From positions 1 through 8,705 of the forward strand of contig CANHYZ010000066.1 in the NCBI GenBank assembly GCA_947464885.1: a stretch of 8,705 nucleotides of DNA, in the 5' to 3' direction. Below the pieces are notes generated by a model. It was not told where the DNA came from. It ran no database searches and was given only the letters and a program-made list of their open reading frames with translations. This document shows positions 1 through 6,582 of the stretch, in pieces (position 1 is the first letter of the stretch; every line of letters starts with the position of its first letter). The translations under genes and the position numbers were made by a program. Source of the DNA: Flavobacteriales bacterium. GTDB lineage: Bacteria > Bacteroidota > Bacteroidia > Flavobacteriales_D > Sanyastnellaceae.

Positions 1-216
1 GCTGATGCATGGAAGGCGGCTATTGAAAAGGACGCATTGGTATGGAAGAACCACGTTAGCGATCTGAAGGGGTGGCAAAACGGCGCTGCCGCTATGTACG
101 GCGTGTCCAGCATTCCGATGAGCTTCCTTATCGATGAAAATGGAATCATTTTGGCGAAGAACCTTCGCGGTTTGGAGCTTCACAAAGAGCTCGACCTACA
201 CGTGAAGAGCTTGTAA
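1..216 (+). CDS. C-terminal end of a thioredoxin-like (TlpA/AhpC-TSA type) protein, partial
   Basis: The open frame runs from base 1 to a TAA at 214-216 and gives 71 residues; the start lies outside the window. The segment GVSSIPMSFLIDENG fits the second half of a thioredoxin fold: a cis-proline (Pro39 of the visible part) just before a beta strand, then the usual D-x-x-G turn and a strand reading IILAKNLRG. This is the pattern of TlpA/ResA-like periplasmic thiol oxidoreductases and peroxiredoxin-like proteins, which are common in Bacteroidota, often as lipoproteins. The CxxC active site, if present, would lie upstream and cannot be checked, so the exact activity is open. The gene is the last in its transcription unit, because a strong terminator follows 26 bp after the stop. 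Confidence 0.75.
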   Translation, partial: ADAWKAAIEKDALVWKNHVSDLKGWQNGAAAMYGVSSIPMSFLIDENGIILAKNLRGLELHKELDLHVKSL

Positions 217-242
217 GCATTTTCCCCAAAAAAATAGTGAAG

Positions 243-270
243 CCCCGATGAGCAATCATCGGGGTTTTTT
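243..270 (+). terminator. Intrinsic terminator after the thioredoxin-like gene
   Basis: A perfect 9-bp stem, CCCCGATGA pairing with TCATCGGGG, is closed by a GCAA tetraloop and followed directly by six T. It ends transcription of the upstream gene and separates it from the grpE unit. Confidence 0.93.
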
Positions 271-298
271 GTCAGCATAAATCAGCAATCCTCTGCGT

Positions 299-343
299 AT
301 TTGTCGCAAATCGCGACATGGGATGGTGCATCTTTGCGGCAAA
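299..343. promoter_or_regulatory. Cluster of small palindromes upstream of grpE (possible operator)
   Basis: Three perfect inverted repeats lie in 45 bp. ATTTG-TCG-CAAAT is at 299-311 and overlaps TGTCGC-AAATC-GCGACA at 302-318. TTTGC-G-GCAAA is at 333-343. The 11-mers TTTGTCGCAAA (301-311 region) and TTTGCGGCAAA (333-343) match at 9 of 11 positions, with centres about 33 bp apart, close to three helical turns. That geometry would suit a dimeric regulator bound at two sites on one face of the helix. No CIRCE element (TTAGCACTC-N9-GAGTGCTAA) is visible, so HrcA control is not supported. No regulator is identified, and short palindromes can arise by chance. Confidence 0.3.
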
Positions 344-352
344 ATCTGACAG

Positions 353-413
353 TTTGGCCCCGAGGCACAAGTGGTGTAGAAGTTGACTTGCGAGCGCCGA
401 CGAGATAATCTAG
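353..413 (+). promoter_or_regulatory. Possible grpE promoter region, not resolved
   Basis: Two imperfect readings are possible. The first is TTTG at 353-356 followed 20 bp later by TAGAAGTTG (377-385), which differs from the TAnnTTTG element of Bacteroidota by spacing. The second is TTGACT at 383-388 with GATAAT or TAATCTAG at 404-413, which would leave almost no leader before the ATG at 418. Neither is a clean match, and the start site cannot be placed from sequence alone. Confidence 0.25.
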
Positions 414-417
414 AATT

Positions 418-981
418 ATGACCAACGAAGACAACAAGCAACAAGGAGCGCACGATGCGCCGGAATCATTCCTTACCGACGAGCATCAACCAGACATGGG
501 TGCGCCTGATCAACAGTCCGATCAACCCGTGGATGAATTAGGAAAGGCCAAACAGGATGCCGCTGAATGGAAGGATAAGTATCTGCGTCTATACGCGGAG
601 TTCGATAATTTCCGCAAGCGCAGCATGAAGGAAAAGTCAGAAATTTTGACCACGGCATCCGGCGACATGATGAAGGAAATGTTGGCTATTGTAGATGACT
701 TTGACCGAGCGGTTCAAGCCAATGCTACAGTTGACAATATTGACGTAGTGAAGGAGGGCTTTGTCCTGATTCATTCGAAGCTATACCGCAAGCTTGAGTC
801 GAAAGGGCTCAAGCCAATGGAAGCAACAGGTAAGCCGTTCGATACGGATTTTCATGAAGCCATTACACAGATTCCGGCTCCATCGCCTGACCTGGTCGGC
901 AAGGTGGTTGACGAAGTGGAGAAGGGGTATTTGCTTCATGAGAAAGTTCTTCGCTATGCGAAGGTGGTGATTGGTCAGTAA
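418..981 (+). CDS. grpE: GrpE, nucleotide exchange factor of the DnaK chaperone
   Basis: The protein has 187 residues, the usual size. GrpE speeds ADP release from DnaK in the cytoplasm and so resets the chaperone cycle. Residues 1-40 are acidic and Gln/Asp-rich, as in the disordered GrpE N-terminus. About residues 40-110 form the long helix (ELGKAKQDAAEWKDKYLRLY onward, with EFDNFRKR), the dimer stalk of the family. The C-terminal beta domain carries the GrpE signature: FDTDFHEAI, then VVDEVEKGYLL and VLRYAKVVI. The ATG at 418 gives the full N-terminus, and no clear Shine-Dalgarno sequence precedes it. dnaJ begins 13 bp after the TAA, so the two genes surely form one transcription unit. dnaK is not visible in the window. 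Confidence 0.97.
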   Translation: MTNEDNKQQGAHDAPESFLTDEHQPDMGAPDQQSDQPVDELGKAKQDAAEWKDKYLRLYAEFDNFRKRSMKEKSEILTTASGDMMKEMLAIVDDFDRAVQANATVDNIDVVKEGFVLIHSKLYRKLESKGLKPMEATGKPFDTDFHEAITQIPAPSPDLVGKVVDEVEKGYLLHEKVLRYAKVVIGQ

Positions 982-994
982 CAGCAACAGAACA

Positions 995-2098
995 ATGGCA
1001 AAACGCGATTATTACGATATACTGGGTGTTTCCAAGGGCGCTAACGAGGCCGAAATTAAAAAGGCATACCGTCAGTTAGCATTGAAATACCATCCCGATA
1101 AGAATCCGGGAGATAAGGCCGCTGAGGATAAGTTTAAAGAAGCTGCCGATGCATATGGCGTCCTCAGCGACGCGCAAAAGCGTGCACAATACGACCAGTT
1201 CGGTCATGCCGGTCCGCAAGGCGGATTCGGTGGAGGCCACATGAACATGGACGATATCTTCAGCAACTTCGGCGACATCTTCGGTGGAGCATTTGGTGGT
1301 GGATTTGGTGGTGGTGGCGGCGGACAACGCCGAGCCAAGGGATCCAACCTGCGCATCAAAGTGAAACTGAACTTGGAGGAAATTGCCAATGGCTGCACGA
1401 AGAAGATCAAAGTCTTCAAGTTGGTCAATGCCGCTGACGTCACCTTCGATACCTGTGGAATGTGCAAAGGCCAGGGGCAGGTGCGTCGGGTTACCAATAC
1501 GATTCTTGGACAAATGGCTACCACATCGACGTGTCCGACCTGTCATGGCGTAGGTAAGTCGGTGAAGTCAAAACCAAAGGATTCCGATGAGAACGGTCAG
1601 AAGCGTGAGGAGGAATTAATTGAAATCAATATACCGGCCGGTGTAGGCGAGGGCATGACGCTCAATGTGTCGGGCAAAGGAAATGCCGGACCTTTTGGAG
1701 GTATCCCCGGTGATTTGCTGGTGCAGATTGAGGAGGAAGAACATGCAGAGTTGAAGCGCGACGGCGTGAATCTGTACTACGACCTCTATGTGAATTTCGC
1801 GGATGCGGCGCTCGGTGCCACGGTAGAGATACCCCTTGTTAAGGGCAAGGCGCAAGTCAAAATAGATGCCGGCACCCAGAGTGGTAAAATCTTACGCTTG
1901 AAGGGCAAAGGCCTTAAAGAAGTAAATGGTTACGGGCAGGGTGACTTGTTGGTGAACATCAACGTTTGGACCCCCCAGAAGCTCAGCGACGACGAAAAGA
2001 AAGCGCTTGAAAAACTACGCGAATCAGCCAACTTCAAACCCGCACCGGGAACGAGGGATAAGAGCTTCTTTCAGCGCGTGAAGGAAATGTTCAATTAG
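995..2098 (+). CDS. dnaJ: DnaJ (Hsp40) co-chaperone with a reduced zinc-binding region
   Basis: The 367-residue protein delivers unfolded clients to DnaK and stimulates its ATPase. The start is the ATG at 995 (MAKRDYYDILGVS); an in-frame TTG at 971 would overlap grpE and add eight unlikely residues. The J domain spans about residues 4-70, with HPD at 33-35. A Gly/Phe-rich linker follows (about 73-110), with repeated GGFGG. Normal DnaJ has four CxxCxGxG modules. Only two are present here, CGMCKGQG (154-161) and CPTCHGVG (180-187), joined by the conserved segment around NTILGQM. In family terms these are modules 2 and 3, which form zinc centre II. Modules 1 and 4 (zinc centre I) are replaced by cysteine-free sequence (about 141-151 and 190-205). 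The client-binding C-terminal domains follow, with IPAGVGEGM and GDLLVNINVWTP. The frame is intact throughout, so this is a lineage trait rather than damage. Confidence 0.96.
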   Translation: MAKRDYYDILGVSKGANEAEIKKAYRQLALKYHPDKNPGDKAAEDKFKEAADAYGVLSDAQKRAQYDQFGHAGPQGGFGGGHMNMDDIFSNFGDIFGGAFGGGFGGGGGGQRRAKGSNLRIKVKLNLEEIANGCTKKIKVFKLVNAADVTFDTCGMCKGQGQVRRVTNTILGQMATTSTCPTCHGVGKSVKSKPKDSDENGQKREEELIEINIPAGVGEGMTLNVSGKGNAGPFGGIPGDLLVQIEEEEHAELKRDGVNLYYDLYVNFADAALGATVEIPLVKGKAQVKIDAGTQSGKILRLKGKGLKEVNGYGQGDLLVNINVWTPQKLSDDEKKALEKLRESANFKPAPGTRDKSFFQRVKEMFN

Positions 2099-2200
2099 GA
2101 TTAGAGGGATTAGGATTGTAGGATTATAGATGGCGTTACAGCCCTACAATCCTACAATCCTACAATCCTATAATCCTAACCCCTACAATCCTACACAATC
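2099..2200. repeat. Array of 8-bp words (CTACAATC / GATTGTAG) filling the dnaJ-pdhC spacer
   Basis: The spacer between the convergent genes is almost wholly built from one 8-bp word and its complement. On the left the words read GATTAGAG (2099), GATTAG, GATTGTAG (2114-2121) and GATTATAG (2122-2129). On the right they read CTACAATC three times (2144-2167), CTATAATC (2168-2175), a broken unit, then CTACAATC (2183-2190) and CTACACAATC (2191-2200). The two halves are inverted relative to each other. The last unit contains the stop codon of pdhC (complement of CTA at 2191-2193), so the array reaches into the coding sequence. Confidence 0.85.
2113..2160. other. Potential hairpin formed by the two halves of the 8-bp word array
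   Basis: GGATTGTAGGATTATAG (2113-2129) can pair with CTACAATCCTACAATCC (2144-2160) at 16 of 17 positions, the remaining pair being a wobble in one strand, around a 14-nt loop. Because the words repeat, an alternative register pairs 2119-2129 with 2168-2178. It lies between converging genes and could stop transcription or protect 3' ends on both strands, but no T-run follows either arm, so it is not a standard intrinsic terminator. Confidence 0.5.
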
Positions 2201-3450
2201 ATCATCACCGGATTCTCCAAGAACGCTTTCAGCGTTTGCAAGAATGCGGCTCCTGAAGCACCGTCGACCACGCGGTGATCGCAGCTCAGGGTGACTTTCA
2301 TGACATTACCGGGAACAACAGCTCCGTTTTTCACAACGGGAATAGCTTTGATACCACCAACGGCGAGGATGCAGGCATCCGGTGGGTTGATGATAGCGGT
2401 GAATTCTTCGATACCGAACATTCCCAGATTCGAGATGGTGAAGGTGTTGCCTTCCCAATCGCTCGGCTGTAATTTCTTGCTCTTGGCTTTTTCGGCGAAT
2501 GATTTTACTTCAGCACCGATTTGCGAAAGACCTTTTTCATTGGCAAAACGTACCACAGGAACCAGCAATCCTTCATCTACGGCAACGGCTACGCCGATAT
2601 GCACGTGTTCGTTGTAGCGAATAGTGTCGCCTCTCCACGATGAATTGACCTTCGGGTGTTGACGAAGCGCCATTGCGCAGGCTTTCACCACCATATCGTT
2701 GAATGAAACTTTCGCGGTTCCGCTGTCGTTGATCGCCTTGCGTGCAGCCATGGCATTGTCCATGTCGATTTCCATCGTGAGATAGAAATGCGGTGCTGTG
2801 AATTTGCTTTCAGCCAAACGACGAGCAATGGTCTTGCGCATTTGCGACACGTTTTCTTCCGTGTAGCGTTCGGTTCCTGCCGGTATGAAGGCGGGAACGT
2901 ATGTCGATGCTGCAGCTGCTGCCGGCGTGAAGTTCTCCACGTCACGACGAACGATGCGGCCACCGTCGCCACTGCCGGCTACGCTGCCGATATCAATGCC
3001 TTTTTCTTCAGCAATTTTCTTAGCCAATGGCGATGCTTTGAGGCGGCCGTTGGTTGTTGAGGGTGCTGCAACTGGCGCTGCTACGGCAACTGCTGCGGGT
3101 GCCGACACGGGAGCCGGAGCTGCTGCGGGAGCAGTGGCTGCGACAGGAGCGGGTGCTGCTGCAGCGGGAATGGCCGCAGCATCGGATGCAATCAATGCTG
3201 CAACATCTTCTCCTTCCTTACCCAGAATGGCTAAAATGGAATCCACCTTGGCGGTTTTGCCTTTATCCACGCCGATGTGCAGAAGCACACCGTCCTGAAA
3301 GGATTCAAATTCCATCGTGGCTTTGTCCGTTTCGATTTCAGCGAGTACTTCGCCGCTTTTCACTTTATCACCCACTTTCTTATGCCATGCTGCGACGGTA
3401 CCTTCTGTCATGGTGTCGCTCAGCTTGGGCATGCGTACTATTTCTGCCAT
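2191..3450 (-). CDS. pdhC: Dihydrolipoamide acetyltransferase, E2 of the pyruvate dehydrogenase complex
   Basis: This 419-residue E2 forms the complex core and moves the acetyl group from lipoamide to CoA. The domains run in the classic order. One lipoyl domain (about 1-80) has the lipoylated Lys43 in ETDKA. An Ala/Pro-rich swinging linker covers about 88-133. The peripheral-subunit-binding domain (about 137-172) reads ASPLAKKIAEEKGIDI and ends GRIVRRDVE. A second Ala-rich linker leads to the catalytic domain (about 195-419), with the active-site motif DHRVVDG (His392, Asp396) near the end. There is a single lipoyl domain, whereas some E2 proteins have two or three. The gene follows pdhA after 34 bp on the same strand. 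AAGAGAAAAG just upstream of the ATG may act as a weak ribosome-binding site. Adjacency to an E1 alpha gene makes pyruvate the most likely substrate; branched-chain 2-oxoacids are the alternative. Confidence 0.93.
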   Translation of the reverse strand: MAEIVRMPKLSDTMTEGTVAAWHKKVGDKVKSGEVLAEIETDKATMEFESFQDGVLLHIGVDKGKTAKVDSILAILGKEGEDVAALIASDAAAIPAAAAPAPVAATAPAAAPAPVSAPAAVAVAAPVAAPSTTNGRLKASPLAKKIAEEKGIDIGSVAGSGDGGRIVRRDVENFTPAAAAASTYVPAFIPAGTERYTEENVSQMRKTIARRLAESKFTAPHFYLTMEIDMDNAMAARKAINDSGTAKVSFNDMVVKACAMALRQHPKVNSSWRGDTIRYNEHVHIGVAVAVDEGLLVPVVRFANEKGLSQIGAEVKSFAEKAKSKKLQPSDWEGNTFTISNLGMFGIEEFTAIINPPDACILAVGGIKAIPVVKNGAVVPGNVMKVTLSCDHRVVDGASGAAFLQTLKAFLENPVMMIV

Positions 3451-3484
3451 TGTCTTTTCTCTTGCGGTTTATTCTTGAATATGA

Positions 3485-4525
3485 TTAGTCGTTTACGTAC
3501 GGATAGTCATCCTGCATGTAAACATCCTTATACAGTTCGTCGGCGGTCGGAAGCGGTGATTCTTCTGCGAATTTCACCGATGCTTCAACCACTTGTTTGA
3601 TTTCATCTTCTACGCCTTCGATTTCGGCTTCGCTCATCCACTTGTTTTCGCGGATCACACGTAGCACGTGTTCAATCGGGTCCTGATTTTGGTATTCAGA
3701 AACCTCTTCTTTGGTGCGGTATTTCTGAGGGTCGCTCATCGAGTGACCTTTGTAGCGATACGTTTTGATATCGAGCAATGTTGGTCCATCGCCACGGCGC
3801 GCGCGGTCAGCTGCACGTTCGATGGCTTCACAAACAGCTTCCGGACGCATGCCATCAACAGTTTCTGAAGGCATTTCAAACGAAGCGCCTAGCTTAGAAA
3901 GATCGGTTACGTTGGAAGTACGCTCAACGGAGGTACCCATCGCATACTGGTTGTTTTCGATGATGAAAATCGCCGGCAGCTTCCAGGTCATGGCCATGTT
4001 GAAGGTCTCAAACAAAGCACCTTGACGGGCAGCGCCATCACCGAAGAAGGTGAGGGTTACGTTGTCGTTACCGTTGTATTTGTCAGCGAAAGCAATACCT
4101 GCACCCATCGGGATTTGTGCACCCACGATACCGTGGCCTCCGAAGAGGTTGCGTTCTTTGTCGAACATGTGCATGGATCCGCCTTTTCCTTTGGACAGAC
4201 CGGTAGCCTTTCCGTAAAGTTCGGCCATCACCTTGTTAGGGTCGGAGCCCATTACCAGCGGGTGTGCGTGGTCGCGGTAGGCAGTAATCACCTTATCCGA
4301 TGGACGAATAGCAGCCATCATACCGGAAAGAATCGCTTCCTGTCCGATATAGAGGTGGCAGAATCCGCCGAACTTTTGTTGGATATACAAATGCCCGCAC
4401 TTCTCTTCGAAGCGGCGCATGAGCAGCATTTCACGGTACCACTTGATGTAGGTATCCTTGCTGAATTTTGATGCAGCCGCCGCTTTGGGGCTTGTTGCTT
4501 TGCCGGTGGCGATATCAGTTGCCAT
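3485..4525 (-). CDS. pdhA: Pyruvate dehydrogenase E1 component, alpha subunit
   Basis: The 346-residue protein is the thiamine-diphosphate-binding alpha subunit of an alpha2-beta2 E1, which decarboxylates pyruvate and loads the acetyl group on E2. After an Ala-rich N-terminal extension (1-20), residues 25-60 (WYREMLLMRRFEEKC, then GFCHLYIGQEA) match the E1 alpha start. The TDP/Mg motif begins GDGAARQGA (162-170) and ends with ENN at 190-192. YRYKGHSMSDP (256-266) is the conserved loop that carries the regulatory serines in mitochondrial E1 alpha; no kinase is implied here. The beta subunit gene (pdhB) is not adjacent, an arrangement I recall from flavobacterial genomes. A good promoter lies just upstream, and pdhC follows in the same unit. 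Confidence 0.94.
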   Translation of the reverse strand: MATDIATGKATSPKAAAASKFSKDTYIKWYREMLLMRRFEEKCGHLYIQQKFGGFCHLYIGQEAILSGMMAAIRPSDKVITAYRDHAHPLVMGSDPNKVMAELYGKATGLSKGKGGSMHMFDKERNLFGGHGIVGAQIPMGAGIAFADKYNGNDNVTLTFFGDGAARQGALFETFNMAMTWKLPAIFIIENNQYAMGTSVERTSNVTDLSKLGASFEMPSETVDGMRPEAVCEAIERAADRARRGDGPTLLDIKTYRYKGHSMSDPQKYRTKEEVSEYQNQDPIEHVLRVIRENKWMSEAEIEGVEDEIKQVVEASVKFAEESPLPTADELYKDVYMQDDYPYVND

Positions 4526-4544
4526 TGTGTTTTTCTAAGGGTTA

Positions 4545-4573
4545 CAAATATAGTCCTGACCGATGTTCTACAA
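4545..4573 (-). promoter_or_regulatory. Bacteroidota-type promoter of pdhA-pdhC
   Basis: Reading the minus strand, TTG (complement of 4571-4573) is followed after 18 bp by TATATTTG (complement of 4545-4552), a perfect TAnnTTTG -7 element. Transcription should begin about 15 nt before the ATG at 4525, giving a short leader without a Shine-Dalgarno sequence. The promoter lies in the 103-bp gap after pheS, so pdhA-pdhC need not depend on read-through. Confidence 0.8.
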
Positions 4574-4628
4574 TCAGGAATGTGATTTAATGTGGGGGCG
4601 TGAAAACGGTGGCGGTTACGCAGCTCTC

Positions 4629-5651
4629 TTACTGAAACTGGCGTAAAAACCGTACATCGTTTTCAAAAAACATGCGCAGGTCATCAATTTGGTAGCGCAG
4701 CATGGTAATGCGTTCGATACCCATACCGAATGCAAATCCGCTGTAGCGCTCCGGGTCGATGCCACTGGCACTCAAGACTGCCGGGTCTACCATACCGCAC
4801 CCCATGATTTCGAGCCATCCGGTGCCTTTGGTAATACGGTAGTCTGCTTCACTGTTGAGCCCCCAGTAGACGTCCATTTCGGCACTGGGTTCTGTGAAAG
4901 GAAAATAGGAGGGGCGCAGGCGTATTTTGGCCTTCCCGAAGAACTCCTGGGTAAAATATTGAAGCGTTTGTTTCATGTCTGCAAACGAAACGCCTTCATC
5001 GATATACAATCCTTCGATTTGATGAAACTGGCAATGGGCGCGTGAGCTCACGGCTTCATTGCGGTAAACACGGCCGGGCATGACGATGCGCAGCGGCGGC
5101 TTTTGGTTTTCCATGGCGCGCACTTGCACGCTGCTGGTGTGGGTGCGCAACACCATTTCCTTCTCGCCCTCTTGCGTGGGCTTGTGAATGAAGAAGGTGT
5201 CTTGCATGTCGCGCGCCGGGTGTTCGGGCGGAAAGTTGAGTCCGGAGAACACGTGCCAGTCGTCTTCGATTTCCGGGCCATCGGCTACGGTGAAGCCTAT
5301 GCGCGAAAAGATGTCGAGAATTTCCTGACGCACGATGGCCAGTGGGTGACGTGTACCTAGAGGGAGCGCACCCGTAGGGCGACTCCAATCGATGCCTTCG
5401 CTTTTGCCTGACGTTGAGGCATGGGCTGCTTGCAGGCTTTCGAGTTTTTCCTGAACGGCGATTTTGAGTTTATTCAACTCTTGGCCGAGTACTTTCTTTT
5501 GATCACCGGGCACGGCTTTGAAGGCCTCAAACAGGTCGTTGAGGATGCCTTTTCGGCCGAGGTAGTGAATGCGGAACTGCTCCACGGCTTCCGGTGTGGA
5601 GGCAGTGTGCGCCGCGATTTCGGCTAAATGCTTTTGAATAGCTTCCTGCAT
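4629..5651 (-). CDS. pheS: Phenylalanyl-tRNA synthetase alpha subunit
   Basis: The 340-residue catalytic subunit of the cytoplasmic alpha2-beta2 class II enzyme charges tRNA-Phe. The N-terminal helical arm (about 1-80) is the tRNA-binding coiled coil. The catalytic part contains the RTHTSSVQVR segment (169-178), motif 2 in GRVYRNEAVSSRAHCQFHQ (193-211), the FPFTEPSAEMDV loop (250-261) that lines the phenylalanine pocket, GCGMVDP (284-290), and motif 3 in GFAFGMGIERITMLRY (305-320). Length and motifs are complete. The ATG shares a base with the stop codon of the upstream cyclophilin gene (TAATG), which suggests coupled translation. pheT is not next to it; split pheS and pheT are known in this phylum. 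I see no convincing terminator after the stop before the pdhA promoter. Confidence 0.97.
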   Translation of the reverse strand: MQEAIQKHLAEIAAHTASTPEAVEQFRIHYLGRKGILNDLFEAFKAVPGDQKKVLGQELNKLKIAVQEKLESLQAAHASTSGKSEGIDWSRPTGALPLGTRHPLAIVRQEILDIFSRIGFTVADGPEIEDDWHVFSGLNFPPEHPARDMQDTFFIHKPTQEGEKEMVLRTHTSSVQVRAMENQKPPLRIVMPGRVYRNEAVSSRAHCQFHQIEGLYIDEGVSFADMKQTLQYFTQEFFGKAKIRLRPSYFPFTEPSAEMDVYWGLNSEADYRITKGTGWLEIMGCGMVDPAVLSASGIDPERYSGFAFGMGIERITMLRYQIDDLRMFFENDVRFLRQFQ

Positions 5652-6436
5652 TATTTGCCGCTCTTTTTGATCACTTCCATGCTCATGGTAACGTCGTTTA
5701 CGGGACGGTCGCGCATGGTCTTTTGGTTGTTGATGCTATCGATAACGGCCATGCCTTCGATGATTTCACCGAACACGGTATATTCCATATCGAGCTGTGC
5801 GGTACCGCCGACGGTCTTGTAAGCTTGTTTTTGGGCGTCGGTGTATTTGAATCCGGGGTTGTTACGACCGATGTTCATTTCGATTTGGCCGAGTTGCATG
5901 TCGGTCCAGGTTTGACCTTGAACGATATAGAACTGGCTGCCGCTGGATTCTTTCTTCGGGTTGACTTGATCACCTTGGCGTGCGGCGCAGAGGGCACCGC
6001 GTTTGTGGACCAGGTTCGCGTTGAACTCGGCGGGAATGGTATATCCCGGACCGCCTGCTCCGAGGTTTTGTCCTTGCGCTGCGCCGCGGCTTTGCGGATC
6101 TCCGCCCTGGATCATGAATCCTTTGATGCAGCGGTGGAAGAGCAGGTTGTCGTAGAATTTATCGTTGACGAGCTTGAGGAAGTTATCGCGATGCTTGGGT
6201 GTTTCGTTGTAGAGCATCACGGTCATATCGCCGAATTTGGTGTGAATTTTCACCAGGGGTGCATCACCGGTTGGGGTGGTGGCGGCAGGTGTTTCTGCCG
6301 GAGCCGGGGCGGGTGCTTGTGTCGTTTCGGTAGTTGCAGGGGTTTTCGGTGCTTCGCTTTTGCTTTTGCAGCCTGAAGCGTTGCAGAAGATGGCGAATGC
6401 CGCGCAACCGAAGAGGGCGATATGGAGTCTTTTCAT
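5651..6436 (-). CDS. Cyclophilin-type peptidyl-prolyl cis-trans isomerase, predicted lipoprotein
   Basis: From the ATG at 6436 the protein has 261 residues. A longer frame reaching 6505 lacks sense at its N-terminus, while 6436 gives a proper signal sequence. Residues 1-22 are a signal peptide (MKRLHIALFGCAAFAIF), and ASGC with Cys23 is a plausible lipobox. A Thr/Pro/Ala-rich tether (about 27-60) leads to the cyclophilin domain (about 62-257). Family motifs are LLFHRCIKGFMIQGGDP (98-114, holding the catalytic Arg102 region), ARQGDQVNP, SSGSQFYIVQG (164-174) and YTVFGEIIEGMAVID (219-233). It should help fold proteins in the cell envelope. The lysines after Cys23 do not resemble the acidic surface-export signal described for some Bacteroidota lipoproteins, so a periplasm-facing location is my guess. 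TACCTTCG at 6457-6464 (minus) is one base from the -7 consensus, but no good -33 element accompanies it. Confidence 0.92.
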   Translation of the reverse strand: MKRLHIALFGCAAFAIFCNASGCKSKSEAPKTPATTETTQAPAPAPAETPAATTPTGDAPLVKIHTKFGDMTVMLYNETPKHRDNFLKLVNDKFYDNLLFHRCIKGFMIQGGDPQSRGAAQGQNLGAGGPGYTIPAEFNANLVHKRGALCAARQGDQVNPKKESSGSQFYIVQGQTWTDMQLGQIEMNIGRNNPGFKYTDAQKQAYKTVGGTAQLDMEYTVFGEIIEGMAVIDSINNQKTMRDRPVNDVTMSMEVIKKSGK

Positions 6437-6547
6437 GGTTGGAAACAATGAGGGCCCGAAGGTAATACAGAAAGCGGGCGAACGGCGTGTGCGGCTTTTG
6501 AACAATGCTTTGCTGACAGGATGGAGTAGGAGCCAATGAGAAAATAG

Positions 6548-6576
6548 TTGAAGGTTGGTTTGTTTGATTAAATTTG
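6548..6576 (+). promoter_or_regulatory. Bacteroidota-type promoter of the small lipoprotein gene
   Basis: TTG (6548-6550), an 18-bp spacer and TAAATTTG (6569-6576) match TTG-N18-TAnnTTTG with the same spacing as the pdhA promoter. The -7 element ends only six bases before the ATG at 6583, so the transcript would start at or within a few bases of the start codon. Confidence 0.7.
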
Positions 6577-6582
6577 CGAGCT

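Noticed and set aside
971..994. TTG at 971 as start of dnaJ
   Set aside because: It overlaps grpE and adds residues absent from the family; ATG 995 gives the canonical MAKRDYYDILGVS start.
1280..1325. GGTGGT-rich stretch in dnaJ as a DNA repeat
   Set aside because: It encodes the Gly/Phe linker expected in DnaJ.
3050..3200. GCTGCT/GCGGGA-rich stretch as a DNA repeat
   Set aside because: It encodes the Ala/Pro linker of the E2 protein and is explained by protein composition.
4574..4628. Terminator for pheS
   Set aside because: Only a weak 4-bp GCGT/ACGC pairing with a long loop and no T-run is present on the minus strand.
6437..6505. Longer N-terminus for the cyclophilin gene
   Set aside because: The added residues are not signal-like and would bury a good lipoprotein signal peptide that begins at 6436.
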